64,000 bases of DNA from Microbacterium sp. CH12i (GCF_000685355.1 NZ_JHET01000001.1:124001-188000), one strand, 5' to 3'; shown: positions 1 to 9,073, numbered from the stretch's first letter. A program made the numbers and translations. Notes: generated from the letters alone by a model not told the origin.

Positions 1-336
1 CCGCCGATCGCGGAGAACCTCTCCATCGCGGCGTTGCACTATCGGCTGATCGCGGAGCGCCCCTACGAGATGACCTCGGACGACGTCATCTTCGAGACGC
101 ACGCGCTGCGAAAAGGAATCGACCCGAGCGACTCCGCAGCTCGCGCCGAGTTCTTCTCGAAGGGTCAGCCGTGTTTGCGGTCGTCGCCGCTGGGCAAGCG
201 CTACGGCTGGGGGATTCACCACGATGCAGAGGGGCGAGTGGCCTTGGTTGCGCGGGGTTCTGAGGAGTACGCGGCTCTTGCCGCCGACCCTGAGGTCTCG
301 CACACCAGGGCGATGCGCAGCAGCCGTCGCGCCTGA
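1..336 (+). CDS. DUF6157 family protein, 5' end outside the window
   Basis: The frame is open from base 1, so the true start lies upstream and only the last 111 codons are present. Visible motifs are TSDDVIF, then FFSKGQPCLRSSPL, then KRYGWGIHHD, ending in a basic tail. I recognise this as the conserved part of the DUF6157 family, small soluble proteins of unknown function that are common in actinobacteria and are usually about 130-140 residues long. Roughly the first 25 residues are missing. Nothing in the neighbourhood suggests a role. Confidence 0.8.
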   Translation, partial: PPIAENLSIAALHYRLIAERPYEMTSDDVIFETHALRKGIDPSDSAARAEFFSKGQPCLRSSPLGKRYGWGIHHDAEGRVALVARGSEEYAALAADPEVSHTRAMRSSRRA

Positions 337-346
337 TTTCGGTTCA

Positions 347-378
347 TACTCTTCCAGAATCCGTACTCTTCCAGAATC
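347..378. repeat. Short tandem repeat after the DUF6157 gene
   Basis: The 15-mer TACTCTTCCAGAATC occurs at 347-361 and again at 364-378, a period of 17 bp. It lies just past the DUF6157 stop codon. It has no dyad symmetry and I assign no function. Confidence 0.6.
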
Positions 379-481
379 TGTCGAATCAGGTCAGATTCGG
401 CAGATAACGCGTGCCGGGCGCCGGCTTTGGAGGAGTTATGAACGCAGAGACGCCGTGCGCCCGCTCGCGTAGCGTGGGGGC

Positions 482-751
482 ATGGCCGATGAACAGATGA
501 GTGGCAACGAGATGCGTCAGCGCCTGAGCTGGGGCGGTGGCATCGCGATCGGCATGGGCATCGGCGTGGCGACGGGGTCTGCGCTGGACAACATGGGCGT
601 AGGTATCGCTATCGGAATAGCGGTCGGACTGGTGTTCGCGATCGCGATCGGATCGATCGGACGGCGCCGCAAACCGCGCCACACTGTCGACGAAGCGACT
701 GACGGGGCGACTGACGAGGCGACTGGCGAAGACCCCGACTCAGCCCTCTGA
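482..751 (+). CDS. Small glycine-zipper membrane protein
   Basis: Encodes 89 residues. Residues 17-60 are a Gly/Ala/Ile-rich hydrophobic stretch with GxxxG-type spacing (IGMGIGVATG, then VGIAIGIAVG), which suggests two closely packed transmembrane helices. A basic GRRRK cluster follows, then an acidic, Thr-rich tail that probably faces the cytoplasm. The last 12 bp overlap the convergent hydrolase gene. Small proteins of this type with no assigned role are frequent in Microbacterium. No function can be assigned. Confidence 0.65.
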   Translation: MADEQMSGNEMRQRLSWGGGIAIGMGIGVATGSALDNMGVGIAIGIAVGLVFAIAIGSIGRRRKPRHTVDEATDGATDEATGEDPDSAL

Positions 752-1393
752 GGCGGCGAGCCACTTCTCCAAGAACACGCGCACGTCGACCAGCTCATCT
801 TCGGAGATGCTGTGCGTGAGTCCGGGGTAAACGCGGCCGGTGAGTTCTGAGTGATCAGGCAGCCATTGAGAGGTGTGCTCGATCAATGGCGCCGGGATCA
901 CATCGTCGTTCGTGCCACGACCCCAGAACACGTGCGGGCGGGATTCGCGCAATGACTCGTCATTGGGTAGTTCGTCCGGCGAGGCGTAGCCGCTGAGGGC
1001 GACGACAGCGCCAAAACGAGACGGCTCCAAGCGCAGCGCCTGCAACGACACCGCGGCGCCCTGTGAGAACCCGAGCAGAGCGACCTTCGGAGCATCTCCG
1101 GCCGCGGCATCCAGCCAGTCGAGCAGCGACTGCGCCGCGAGAGTCACGGCATCCCCATGGCGGCCATCAGGCCCGTCAAGCGGATACCAAGAACGGCCGG
1201 GCATCGGCCAAGGGGGGCTGAGAGGCGCCGCCACCGATGCCACCGCGATGCCGTCGGGAAGATGCGGCACAAGGCCGAACAGATCGTTCTCGTCGGCCCC
1301 GTAGCCGTGGAGGAGGACAAGCAGCGGCCGGCCGGCGCGGTCTCCGGGAGTCCAGCGCGTGGCGTCGACATCGATCGTCAGGGAGTTGCTCAC
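740..1393 (-). CDS. Alpha/beta hydrolase, phospholipase/carboxylesterase family
   Basis: Encodes 217 residues, a typical length for the bacterial carboxylesterase family related to acyl-protein thioesterases. An oxyanion-loop motif LLHGYG lies near residue 28. The nucleophile elbow GFSQGA near residue 110 supplies the catalytic Ser. GRGTNDDVIP near 160 supplies the acid, and GLTHSI near 192 supplies the His. There is no signal peptide, so the enzyme is cytosolic and probably hydrolyses short-chain acyl esters. The start codon is GTG. It converges on the glycine-zipper gene and is divergent from the NUDIX-like gene. Confidence 0.85.
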   Translation of the reverse strand: MSNSLTIDVDATRWTPGDRAGRPLLVLLHGYGADENDLFGLVPHLPDGIAVASVAAPLSPPWPMPGRSWYPLDGPDGRHGDAVTLAAQSLLDWLDAAAGDAPKVALLGFSQGAAVSLQALRLEPSRFGAVVALSGYASPDELPNDESLRESRPHVFWGRGTNDDVIPAPLIEHTSQWLPDHSELTGRVYPGLTHSISEDELVDVRVFLEKWLAASEG

Positions 1394-1437
1394 ACCCCCA
1401 TCCTGCCAGCGGACACAGACACTGGTAGAAATGAGAC

Positions 1438-2036
1438 ATGACGGTCCGCACGCCTGACCCCGACCCCGAGGATTCCGACAACGACCTCTCGCGGTTCAAT
1501 GAAGCACCCTCCGACGCCAGCAACCCCGGCTGGCTGAGTGAGTTCGAACTTGCTGACGCCCGACGGCGGTTGCCGATGCTCTACGTCGAGGCCATCCCGT
1601 GCGCACCGACGGAGTAGGGCAAGTGACCGAGGTCGGCATGCTGCTGCGGTCGACACCGATGGGTGAAATGACCCGCACAATCGTTTCGGGGCGTGTGCGG
1701 TTCGGCGAAACCGTGCGCGATGCGCTGTTCCGACACGTCGAGAACGACCTGGGACCGATGGCCTTCCCGCTGCTCCCGCCGCAGCCCACACCGTTCACTG
1801 TCGCCGAATACTTCCCGATGCCGGGGCTCAGCGCATTCCACGACGAGCGGCAGCACGCTGTCTCGCTCGCGTTCGTCGTGCCAGTCACCGGCACTTGCGA
1901 ACCTCGTCAGGACGCGCTCGAGGTCACCTGGTTCGCGCCCGAGGCCGCGGCATCCGATGCGGTGGCTGCTGAAATGGAGGGTGGCCGAGGCACGCTCATC
2001 CGCCAGGCGCTCGCGAGTCTGGGGCTGCTTCGCTGA
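1438..2036 (+). pseudogene. NUDIX-family protein (DUF4916-like), frame broken by one base
   Basis: The ATG at 1438 opens a frame (NPGWLSEFELADARRRLPML) that stops at 1617. The continuation lies in another frame from about 1599: VGMLLRSTPMGEMTRTIVSG, then the VRFGETVRDALFRHVENDLG block, to 2036. Together they give about 199 residues, the length I expect for this actinobacterial NUDIX relative. The native junction would read EAIP followed by VRTDG. One G appears to be missing near 1597, where CCG-TGC stands for an expected CCG-GTG. The substrate is unknown. A sequencing deletion is more likely than decay, because codon use and conservation stay normal on both sides. Confidence 0.75.
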
Positions 2037-2062
2037 GCAGCCCGAGACCCGCGCGGCTTGTT

Positions 2063-2145
2063 ACGTACGGCGGACCTTGTTACGCACAGCGGTGCTTTTC
2101 GGCAAATCCCTCCGCCGTGCGTCACACCCTCCGCAGCGCGTAACA
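2063..2145. terminator. Nested inverted repeats between convergent genes
   Basis: ACGTACGGCGGA at 2063-2074 pairs with TCCGCCGTGCGT at 2111-2122, 12 bp with one G-T. TGTTACGC at 2078-2085 pairs with GCGTAACA at 2138-2145, 8 bp. The two stems interleave, so only one could form at a time. They sit between the NUDIX-like gene and the convergent SDR gene, which suggests bidirectional termination. No T-run follows, so this stays an inference. Confidence 0.4.
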
Positions 2146-2158
2146 GCCCAGCCCGAGA

Positions 2159-2896
2159 TCAACCGGCGGTCACGCCGCCGTCTGCGACGAACTCAGATCC
2201 GGTCGCGAAGCTCGCATCGTCGCTGGCGACGAACGTGATGAGTGCTGCCATCTCCTCCGGCTTGCCGAGGCGTCCCATCGGGGTGCCCGCGATGAGCATG
2301 TTGCGATCGGTCTCACCGAGGATCGGGGTGTCGATGAATCCCGGATGCACCGAGTTGACGCGCACGCCTTCCTTGGCCCATCCGAGAGCGGTGGTCTTGG
2401 TGAGCAGACGCACAGCGCCCTTGGCAGCGTGGTACGCGGGGCTCACGCCTGAGCCGACGATGCCGTACATCGAGCTGATGTTGACGACCGAGCCGTTGCC
2501 GCTCTTCTTGAGCGCCTCGGCTGCCGCCTTCATGCCGAGGAAGACGCTGGTCTGCGTCACTGCGACGACCTTGTCCCACGTGGCGAGGGTGGTCACTTCG
2601 AGGGGTTCGGTGTCGCCGATGCCGGCGTTGTTGACGAGGATGTTGAGGCCGCCGAACTTCTCGACGGTGGTGGCGACGGCGTCGTTCCAGCCGCTCTCGT
2701 CGGTGACGTCGAGGTGCAGGAACAGGGCCTTGCCGCCGTTCTTCTCGATCTCAGCGACGACCTCTGCGCCGAGCTGATCCTGGACGTCAGCGACGACCAC
2801 CGCTCCGCCTTCGGATGCGATTCGAAGTGAAGTTGCCTTACCGATTCCGCTTGCGCCACCTGTGACCAGTGCGACACGACCATCGAAACGAGCCAT
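2159..2896 (-). CDS. Short-chain dehydrogenase/reductase (SDR)
   Basis: Encodes 245 residues, a classical SDR. The dinucleotide-binding motif TGGASGIG is at about 12-19, followed by an acidic VVADV end to strand 2 that favours NAD(H) over NADP(H). NNAGIG is near 89, the catalytic Ser is in VNISSMYG, and YHAAKGA carries the catalytic Tyr and Lys. PGFIDTPI and a final FVADGGVTAG are typical of the family. The start codon follows an AGAGGAG ribosome site. The substrate cannot be read from sequence. It stands alone, convergent to the NUDIX-like gene. Confidence 0.88.
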   Translation of the reverse strand: MARFDGRVALVTGGASGIGKATSLRIASEGGAVVVADVQDQLGAEVVAEIEKNGGKALFLHLDVTDESGWNDAVATTVEKFGGLNILVNNAGIGDTEPLEVTTLATWDKVVAVTQTSVFLGMKAAAEALKKSGNGSVVNISSMYGIVGSGVSPAYHAAKGAVRLLTKTTALGWAKEGVRVNSVHPGFIDTPILGETDRNMLIAGTPMGRLGKPEEMAALITFVASDDASFATGSEFVADGGVTAG

Positions 2897-2999
2897 GATC
2901 TCCTCTTTCCTCTGAGACAGCGGCCTTCGACGGGGTGTCGTGGCCGCTTATTCAGTACAACGCAGGAGATTAGTTTGTATTCCAACGAATACAATTCGT

Positions 3000-4066
3000 C
3001 TACTGAGTCGTCAGGCGACCGAGTTCGGCGACGAACGCGTCGACGTCCGATTCCAGGGTGTCGAAGCTGCACATCCAGCGGACCTCGTTGCGCGCAGCAT
3101 CCCAGTCATAAAAGCGGAATGACTCGCGCAGTTGATCCGCAACGCCATCCGGAAGCGCCGCGAAGACGCCGTTCGACTGGGTCTCTTGCGTAAACGAGAC
3201 GCCGTTGATCGAGCCGTCGGCCAGCCCTGCTTCAACTCCGGCGCGCAGTCGTGCGGCCATCGCATTCGAGTGGCGAGCGTTACGCAACCAGAGGTCGCCT
3301 TCCAAAAGCGCGATCAGTTGCGCAGAGATGAAGCGCATCTTCGACGAGAGCTGCATGTTGTACTTGCGACCGTAAATGAGTCCGGTCGAAGCCTCAGCAT
3401 TCAGCACGACGATCGCCTCACCGAGCATGGCACCGTTCTTCGTGCCGCCGAAGCTGAGCACATCGACGCCAGCATCGCGGGTGAAGGCGCGAAGCGGAAG
3501 GTCGAGCGCGGCAGCGGCGTTGGAAACGCGCGCGCCGTCCATGTGCAAGTGCATGCCGTGCCCGTGCGCGTGATCGGCAAGCGCACGGATTTCGTCGACC
3601 GAGTAGAGCGTGCCGAGCTCGGTGGACTGCGTGATCGAAACGGCCAGCGGCTGCGCGCGGTGCTCATCTCCCCAGCCCCAGGCTTCGCGGTCGACGAGTT
3701 CGGGGGTGAGTTTGCCATCGTCCGTGGGGACTGTGAGCAGCTTCATGCCGCCAATCCGCTCGGGTGCACCGCCCTCATCGACGTTGATGTGCGCACTGGA
3801 TGCCGTGATCACAGCGCCCCAGCGCGGAAGCATCGACTGCAAGCCGACAACGTTCGCACCGGTGCCGTTGAACACCGGGAAGGCCTGGATGCCGTCACCG
3901 AGGTGTCCGCGGAAAACTTCCTGCAGTCGCTCGCTGTAGACGTCCTCGCCATAGGCGATCTGGTGTCCGTCGTTCGCCGCGGCGATCGCCGCCAGGCTTC
4001 GGGGTGGATGCCGGAGTAGTTGTCCGACGCGAATCCCCGGATCGCGGGGTCATGCAGAGTGCTCAC
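3000..4066 (-). pseudogene. Low-specificity L-threonine aldolase, frame broken by one base
   Basis: A PLP-dependent beta-eliminating-lyase-family protein that would cleave L-threonine or allo-threonine to glycine and acetaldehyde. GTG at 4066 starts the N-terminus (FASDNYSGIHPEAW). About 25 codons in, the frame shifts near 3995. The rest reads in another frame: LAAIAAANDGHQIAYGED, FPVFNGTGANVVGLQ, then the PLP-lysine motif LSFGGTKNGAMLG, to 3000. The reconstructed length is about 355 residues, normal for the family. One C seems to be missing (GCCTGG for GCC-CTG-G). This is probably a sequencing artefact. Confidence 0.82.
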
Positions 4067-4124
4067 TGCACCAGCCTATGTCGGATGGTCGCGGTGGCGC
4101 AGAACTAAGGAGATGACACCGACT

Positions 4125-4691
4125 TCAGAAAAAGCGCGGAACGACGAAGAGCCCCAGCATGATGCTGAGCGCCACGATGATCAACAGCACCATGACGACA
4201 TTCATCCGCACGACGCCGGCACAGAAGCGCTCGGAAACGAGCATCGCGAGCCCGCCGAGAAAACCCAGAATGCTCATCGCCCAGGCCGCATCCAGCGTGA
4301 TGCTGCCGCCTCCGGCATCGATCCAACCAATCACGACGGTGCCGATCATGACGAGTCCGGCGGTCAACGCGGTGCGAAACACAGCCGGGCGTGACTCCTT
4401 CACGCCGACGGAGAGAATCTTGCGCCAGGCGATCACGAACACCACAGTGGGCAGTGATGCCAGCGTCACGGACAGCGTCAGAACGGCCACGCCAGCAACC
4501 ACACCCAAGGGGTGCGCATCGGTAGTGAAACCGACGACACCGTCGATGCCCATCTGCAAACCCCAACCCGCCCGCGGTTCGAACCAGCCGATGAGTAGGT
4601 CTCTGACCGGGCGCCACACAAGCATGACCAACACGACGCCGATCGCCGCGATGGCCCGCCACCACAGCATCTCGAGCATCGCTTGCATCAA
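4125..4691 (-). CDS. Multi-pass membrane protein of unknown function
   Basis: Encodes 188 residues with five probable transmembrane segments: about residues 9-25, 58-88, 107-125, 137-152 and 165-185. Short charged loops separate them. There are no recognisable catalytic motifs. The upstream ATG pair makes the exact start uncertain by one codon. A parallel open frame over the same bases is Arg/His-rich and is a shadow. No function can be assigned. Confidence 0.7.
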   Translation of the reverse strand: MMQAMLEMLWWRAIAAIGVVLVMLVWRPVRDLLIGWFEPRAGWGLQMGIDGVVGFTTDAHPLGVVAGVAVLTLSVTLASLPTVVFVIAWRKILSVGVKESRPAVFRTALTAGLVMIGTVVIGWIDAGGGSITLDAAWAMSILGFLGGLAMLVSERFCAGVVRMNVVMVLLIIVALSIMLGLFVVPRFF

Positions 4692-4741
4692 TTCATCCTG
4701 TCACGGGTGAAATGATGACTCGGACGGGATGCCGCACTCGC

Positions 4742-5392
4742 TCAGACGAGGTCGACCACGCGATCGTTGAGTGCAGTCGCATCAGCATCCCAAAGCGCAA
4801 CCACAGCTGCCGCAAGCGATTCAGGGTCGAGGGCCTTCGCTCGGAAGATGACGGATGCTGCGCGCAGCGGCTCGCCGGAATTCTGTGCAGCCTTCGCATA
4901 CCCCTGTGCGACTGCACGGGCCCACGCCTCGCTCGCGGCCTTCACCGCAGCGTAGTTCGCGCCGCCGGCGAGAGGGCGCGCGACCGAGACGGATGACACG
5001 ATCGCGAAGCGCCCAGCATCCGATGCCTGCAGCGCGGAGTCGAAGGCACGACTCGTCGCCCGCACAGCTTCGAGCGCGGGCATGAGGGCAGCGAAGTCGT
5101 CGTCAGACTGTCCGGCGAGACCGCCGCCGCCGCGCCATCCGCCAACGAGGGAGATGACACCGTCGATGGCGCCGACGCGTGCGGCAACTGCGGCCATCTC
5201 ATCGAGCGAGGTCGCATCTGCCACTTCGACTCGTGCTCCGGCATCCGAGAGGGGGGCAAGTCGATCGCCCGATCGCCCGGTCGCGACGACTCGTGCTCCG
5301 GAGTCCAACAACGCCTTCGCGACGGCCAGCCCGGAGGCACTCGTGGCTCCGGCGAGCAACACGGTGCGCCCTGCCACGCCCATCTCACTCAT
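4742..5392 (-). CDS. SDR-family oxidoreductase
   Basis: Encodes about 216 residues from the ATG at 5392 (MSEMGVAG). A Rossmann motif AGATSASGLAVA opens the protein. VVATGRSGDR after strand 2 suggests NADP(H). ISLVGGWRGGGG stands where NNAG usually is, and SSVSVARPLAG and NYAAVKAA give the catalytic Ser and Tyr-x-x-x-Lys. The start overlaps the 3' end of the DUF6421 gene by 8 bp, so the two are translationally coupled. The glycine-rich loop in place of NNAG marks a divergent subfamily. The substrate is unknown. Confidence 0.8.
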   Translation of the reverse strand: MSEMGVAGRTVLLAGATSASGLAVAKALLDSGARVVATGRSGDRLAPLSDAGARVEVADATSLDEMAAVAARVGAIDGVISLVGGWRGGGGLAGQSDDDFAALMPALEAVRATSRAFDSALQASDAGRFAIVSSVSVARPLAGGANYAAVKAASEAWARAVAQGYAKAAQNSGEPLRAASVIFRAKALDPESLAAAVVALWDADATALNDRVVDLV

Positions 5393-6800
5393 CGCCCGCA
5401 CGAATCCCGGCCGTCGACTCGATCACCGGCCGCATCTTCTTCTCGAGCGCCTCGAAGAACATCGACAGCGGAAACTCGTCGTCCAGCACCTGGTCGGTGT
5501 ATCCCTTGGGAAGCCCGGACAGCACTTCATCCGGCAGGCCGCGTGCCCAGACGGATGCCGGATGCGGAGCCAGCGTCGAACGGACCAGCTCATACGCCGC
5601 GAGCCAGTGTGCCGGCTTCGGCCGGTCGATCGAACGCCAGTACAGCTCGTCGATCGTCTCGCCGAGGGCGATCACGGCATCCGGTACGCCTTCCCAATCG
5701 AACCTGAGCTGTGTGTCCGTCCAATGCAGCACGCCGCGCTGGTGCATCCACGCGAACAGCAGCTGTCCGCCCAGTCCGTCGTAGTTGCGCACCCGCGACC
5801 CGGTGATCGCGAAGCGGAAGATTCGGTCGAAGATCACGGCGTACTGCACGAGCGCGGCGTGCTCGAGCGTCTCCTGTTCGGTGTCGGACAGGTCATCACG
5901 CGCCGCGAGGCGCTTCTCGATCGCGACGCTCTCGCGGAACGCCGTCAGGTCGCAGCGCAATTCTTCCAGCGAATACAGGAAGTACGGCATCCGCTGCTTG
6001 ATCATGAACGGGTCGAACGGCAGATCGCCGCGCATATGTGTGCGGTCGTGGATGATGTCCCACATCACGAAGACGTTCTCGGTGAGCGACTGGTCATCCA
6101 GCATCCGCGCTGCGGCTTCCGGGCGTGAGAGCTTCGTGATTTCGGATGCCGCGCGCACCACGCGCCGGTAACGGGCTGCTTCGCGGTCTTGGAAGATCGC
6201 ACCCCAAGTGAAGGCGGGGATCTCTCGCATCGCCACGGTCTCGGGGAACAGCACGGCCGAGTTCGTGTCGTAGCCAGGTGTGAAGTCCACCAGACGCAAC
6301 GAGACGAACAGCTTGTTTCCGTAGTCGCCCGCCTCGAGTTCGGCGACGAACTCCGGCCAGATCGCCTGAACAATCAGTGCCTCGACAAGACGATCCGTGG
6401 AACCGTTCTGCGTGTACATCGGGAAGACGACAAGGTGACGGATGCCGTCGACCCGGTGCTGCTGCGGTTGGAACGCGACCAGAGAGTCATAGAAATCCGG
6501 AACGCCGAACCTCTCTGATGCCCAGCGTTCGAAATCGACGATGGATGCTGTGAGGTATTCGGCGTCGTGTGGGAAGGCCGGCGCGAGAGCGCGGATGCTG
6601 GCAACGATCGCGGCGACGTGGGCGCGGGCCGCGACGTGGTCTCCTGGCGCAGGAATCGACCCGTCCTTCACCTGCAACTCGCGGATGGCGATCGCAGCAC
6701 CTTTGAGCTGACGCCACGCGGCCGAGGTCTCTGCGGCGGATGCGTCTTCGACGACCTCGGGTTCGCCGATGATGGCGTTGATCGTGGTGGGAGTGGTCAT
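5385..6800 (-). CDS. DUF6421 family protein
   Basis: Encodes 471 residues. I recognise the actinobacterial DUF6421 family from VFPMYTQNGS, RLVDFTPGYDTNSAVLFPET, FTWGAIFQDREAARYRR and MWDIIHDRTHMRGDLPFDPF. The last contains an HDRTHMRGD cluster that could bind metal. No biochemical role is known to me. The start chosen is the ATG at 6800, because GGAGG lies 5-6 bases upstream; an in-frame start at 6812 lacks such a site. It is followed by the overlapping SDR gene and is divergent from an Lrp-type regulator, so the three form a likely regulatory unit. Confidence 0.82.
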   Translation of the reverse strand: MTTPTTINAIIGEPEVVEDASAAETSAAWRQLKGAAIAIRELQVKDGSIPAPGDHVAARAHVAAIVASIRALAPAFPHDAEYLTASIVDFERWASERFGVPDFYDSLVAFQPQQHRVDGIRHLVVFPMYTQNGSTDRLVEALIVQAIWPEFVAELEAGDYGNKLFVSLRLVDFTPGYDTNSAVLFPETVAMREIPAFTWGAIFQDREAARYRRVVRAASEITKLSRPEAAARMLDDQSLTENVFVMWDIIHDRTHMRGDLPFDPFMIKQRMPYFLYSLEELRCDLTAFRESVAIEKRLAARDDLSDTEQETLEHAALVQYAVIFDRIFRFAITGSRVRNYDGLGGQLLFAWMHQRGVLHWTDTQLRFDWEGVPDAVIALGETIDELYWRSIDRPKPAHWLAAYELVRSTLAPHPASVWARGLPDEVLSGLPKGYTDQVLDDEFPLSMFFEALEKKMRPVIESTAGIRAGDE

Positions 6801-6837
6801 CGGGACCTCCAATCGCAGATATGACGGAATGTTTACG

Positions 6838-6856
6838 GGTGAAATAGAGTTTCACC
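6838..6856. promoter_or_regulatory. Perfect inverted repeat between DUF6421 and Lrp-type genes
   Basis: GGTGAAA-TAGAG-TTTCACC is a 7-bp perfect dyad with a 5-bp spacer, 16 bases upstream of the regulator ATG. Lrp/AsnC dimers bind dyads of about this size near their own genes. It probably controls both divergent transcripts. Confidence 0.6.
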
Positions 6857-6871
6857 GATATTCTTCCACCT

Positions 6872-7322
6872 ATGGAGGATGCTGTCGACCGTTTGATCAT
6901 CACTGAGATCTCCCGTGATGCGCGCGCGACGCTCGCGCAGCTCTCGGAGGCTGTCGGGCTCTCGAGTTCTGCCGTGCAGTCGCGGCTGCGCCGACTCGAA
7001 TCGCGCGGCGTGATCGCCGGATACCGTCCGATCCTCGATGCCGAGGCGCTGGGCAAGCCGCTGTCGGCATTCATCGAGATCACCCCGCTCGATCCTGCGC
7101 AGCCGGACAACGCCCCCCGAGCTGCTCGAGCATCTCGCCGAGGTCGAAGCGTGCCACTCGGTCGCCGGTAACGCGAGCTACATGCTCTTTGTTCGAGTAG
7201 CATCGCCGCGTGCGCTGGAGCGTTTGGTCAACGACATCCGCTTGACCGCGAATGTCAGCACGAGAACCACAATCGTTCTTCAGACGTACTACGAGAACCG
7301 ACCGATCGCCGTCGAAGAATAG
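6872..7322 (+). pseudogene. Lrp/AsnC-family regulator, frame broken in a C-run
   Basis: The N-terminus is a classical AsnC helix-turn-helix (ISRDARATLAQLSEAVGLSS, then SAVQSRLRRLESRGVIAGY). The C-terminal RAM ligand-binding domain (ELLEHLAEVEACHSVAGNAS, then YMLFVRVAS) is in another frame to 7322. The shift lies in CCCCCC at 7113-7118. Removing one C rejoins PDNAPELLEHL and gives about 149 residues, the usual family size. A homopolymer insertion of this kind is a classic sequencing error. The gene is divergent from the DUF6421/SDR pair and probably regulates it and itself. Confidence 0.85.
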
Positions 7323-7336
7323 GTCAGAGGAGCCCA

Positions 7337-7624
7337 ATGTCGTTTCAGTCGTACCTCGACAACATCGAGACCAAGACGGGCCTCACCCCGCGTCAGTTCA
7401 TCGCCCTTGCAAGCGAGAAAGGATTCGACGCCTCGACGAAGGCGACCCCGATCGTCGCGTGGTTGAAAGACGGCTACCAGCTCGGCCAGGGTCATGCGAT
7501 GGCTCTCGTGCACGTCATCACGAAGGGCCCCCAAATCAGCGCCAAGCATGTCGGCACGACGGGGACCCATGCGGATGCCACGGACACGCTGTGGCTCGAC
7601 GGGAAAGACAGCAACCCGAACTAG
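7337..7624 (+). CDS. DUF4287 domain-containing protein
   Basis: Encodes 95 residues. SFQSYLDNIETKTGLTPRQF followed by WLKDGYQLGQGHAMALVHVI is the DUF4287 signature as I know it. The domain is a small helical module found alone or joined to DUF5655. An AGAGGAG ribosome site precedes the ATG by about 6 bases. It lies 14 bp downstream of the Lrp-type gene and may be cotranscribed with it. The function is unknown. Confidence 0.85.
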   Translation: MSFQSYLDNIETKTGLTPRQFIALASEKGFDASTKATPIVAWLKDGYQLGQGHAMALVHVITKGPQISAKHVGTTGTHADATDTLWLDGKDSNPN

Positions 7625-7732
7625 GCAGGGGCGCCTGTCGCCAGCAGCACATGAGCCTGATCGGTGCGGTCAGCCCGAGCCGCGGCGCGCACGCACGAAG
7701 ATGACATCGCCGCGCCGACTAAGATTCCCTGC

Positions 7733-8704
7733 GTGGCAGCATCCTCGAAAACGCGCAAGACGTCGGCACCGAAGCGGAAGCCGGTGCGCACCAGCGGCAA
7801 CCCGGCCAGGCGACCCATCGTCGAGGCGCCGCCAGTCACCGCGGGTGACTGGATCGGTGCGGCGCGACTGCGCACTCTGCCACTCGCCATTGCTCCCGTC
7901 GTCATCGGTACCGGTGCTGCTCAGCTCGTCGACGGCGAACTGCACTGGGTGATCGCGTTGGCCTGCCTCGCTGTCGCCGTGTTGCTGCAGATCGGTGTGA
8001 ACTTCACCAACGACTACAGCGACGGCATCCGGGGTACAGACGCACAGCGCGTCGGGCCTGCACGATTGACAGCTTCCGGCCGGGTGACGGCCCGCACTGT
8101 GCTGAAGATCGGTCTCGTGTTCTTCGCGCTTGCCGCGCTCGTTGGGTTGGCGATCGTCATCCGCACCGGGCAGTGGTGGATGCTGGCCGTCGGCGCCGCG
8201 TGCATCGTCGCGGCTTGGTTCTACACCGGCGGCAAGCGCCCCTATGGATATTTCGCTCTCGGGGAGGTATTCGTGTTCGTCTTCTTCGGACTCGTCGCGA
8301 CCCTGGGGACCACGTGGGTTCAGGCGTTCCAGTTGCCCCAGGAGTCCTGGCTCGGCGCGATTGCCGTCGGCCTTTTTGCGTGCGGAGTGCTGCTCGCCAA
8401 CAACCTGCGCGACATCGACCAGGACCGCGCGGTCGGCAAACGCACCCTCACGGTCGTCATCGGCAAGCGTGCGACGCAGGTCGTTTACACGGTGTTCTTG
8501 CTGGTGCCGTTCGCACTGTCGAGCTTCATCGCGCTGCTGTATCCGATCGCTTGGCTGGCGCTGATGGCACTGCTCGCGGCGATTCCTGCGATCATCATCG
8601 TCTGGTGGTATCGCCAAGCGCGCGAGCTGGTCGTTGCGCTCGGGTTGACGTCGCTGACCGCGCTCGTGTACGCCGGCGCGCTCTATTGGGCGTTCGTCGG
8701 CTGA
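7733..8704 (+). CDS. menA: 1,4-dihydroxy-2-naphthoate polyprenyltransferase
   Basis: An integral membrane enzyme of the UbiA superfamily that prenylates 1,4-dihydroxy-2-naphthoate, giving demethylmenaquinone. Key motifs are NFTNDYSDGIRGTD (the first Asp-rich metal site) and NNLRDIDQDRAVGKRT (the second). About nine transmembrane helices follow a basic N-terminal tail. GTG at 7733 is chosen because the -10 box TAAGAT ends 7 bases before it, giving a leaderless transcript; the in-frame upstream start lacks a ribosome site. The length is 323 residues. The other menaquinone genes lie at 22.6-28.5 kb. Confidence 0.92.
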   Translation: MAASSKTRKTSAPKRKPVRTSGNPARRPIVEAPPVTAGDWIGAARLRTLPLAIAPVVIGTGAAQLVDGELHWVIALACLAVAVLLQIGVNFTNDYSDGIRGTDAQRVGPARLTASGRVTARTVLKIGLVFFALAALVGLAIVIRTGQWWMLAVGAACIVAAWFYTGGKRPYGYFALGEVFVFVFFGLVATLGTTWVQAFQLPQESWLGAIAVGLFACGVLLANNLRDIDQDRAVGKRTLTVVIGKRATQVVYTVFLLVPFALSSFIALLYPIAWLALMALLAAIPAIIIVWWYRQARELVVALGLTSLTALVYAGALYWAFVG

Positions 8705-8707
8705 GGC

Positions 8708-9073
8708 TCAGCTGTCGGTCGAGTTGTTGTCGGCTGACTGGCTGTCGTTGCTCGGCGCGTCGTCGAAGGCGGCATCTTCGGCGGCGGCATCCCGCTCTTC
8801 AGCGGTCTGCTTACCGGTCGCTACGCGCGCCTCACGGCGCTGATAGATCTCGGATGACGCGTTTGCCAAGGGCTTGCGCAGAAAAAGGAATGAGACGCTC
8901 GCGCCGATCAGAGCGGCGAAGATCGCCGTCAACCACCAGAACTCTCGCATGACGGGGAAGAAGAACCACATGATCGCGAGTGGCACCAGGAACGCCAATA
9001 AACGCAACACAGAGTAAACGAGGAGGGGGGGAGCTTCACCCTTCCAGTGTAGGCACGTGAAATCTTCCGTCAT
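8708..9073 (-). CDS. DUF4229 domain membrane protein
   Basis: Two transmembrane helices (LLVYSVLRLLAFLVPLAIMW, then WWLTAIFAALIGASVSFLFL) are followed by FLRKPLANASSEIYQRREAR. This is the DUF4229 pattern, found in actinobacteria next to menA. The acidic, Ser-rich tail is variable in the family. The N-terminal 13 residues of the open frame look unnatural. A likelier start is a GTG near 9047 behind TACACT, which would be in frame if one C were added to the C-run at about 9027-9035. The 5' end is therefore uncertain. Confidence 0.75.
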   Translation of the reverse strand: MTEDFTCLHWKGEAPPLLVYSVLRLLAFLVPLAIMWFFFPVMREFWWLTAIFAALIGASVSFLFLRKPLANASSEIYQRREARVATGKQTAEERDAAAEDAAFDDAPSNDSQSADNNSTDS

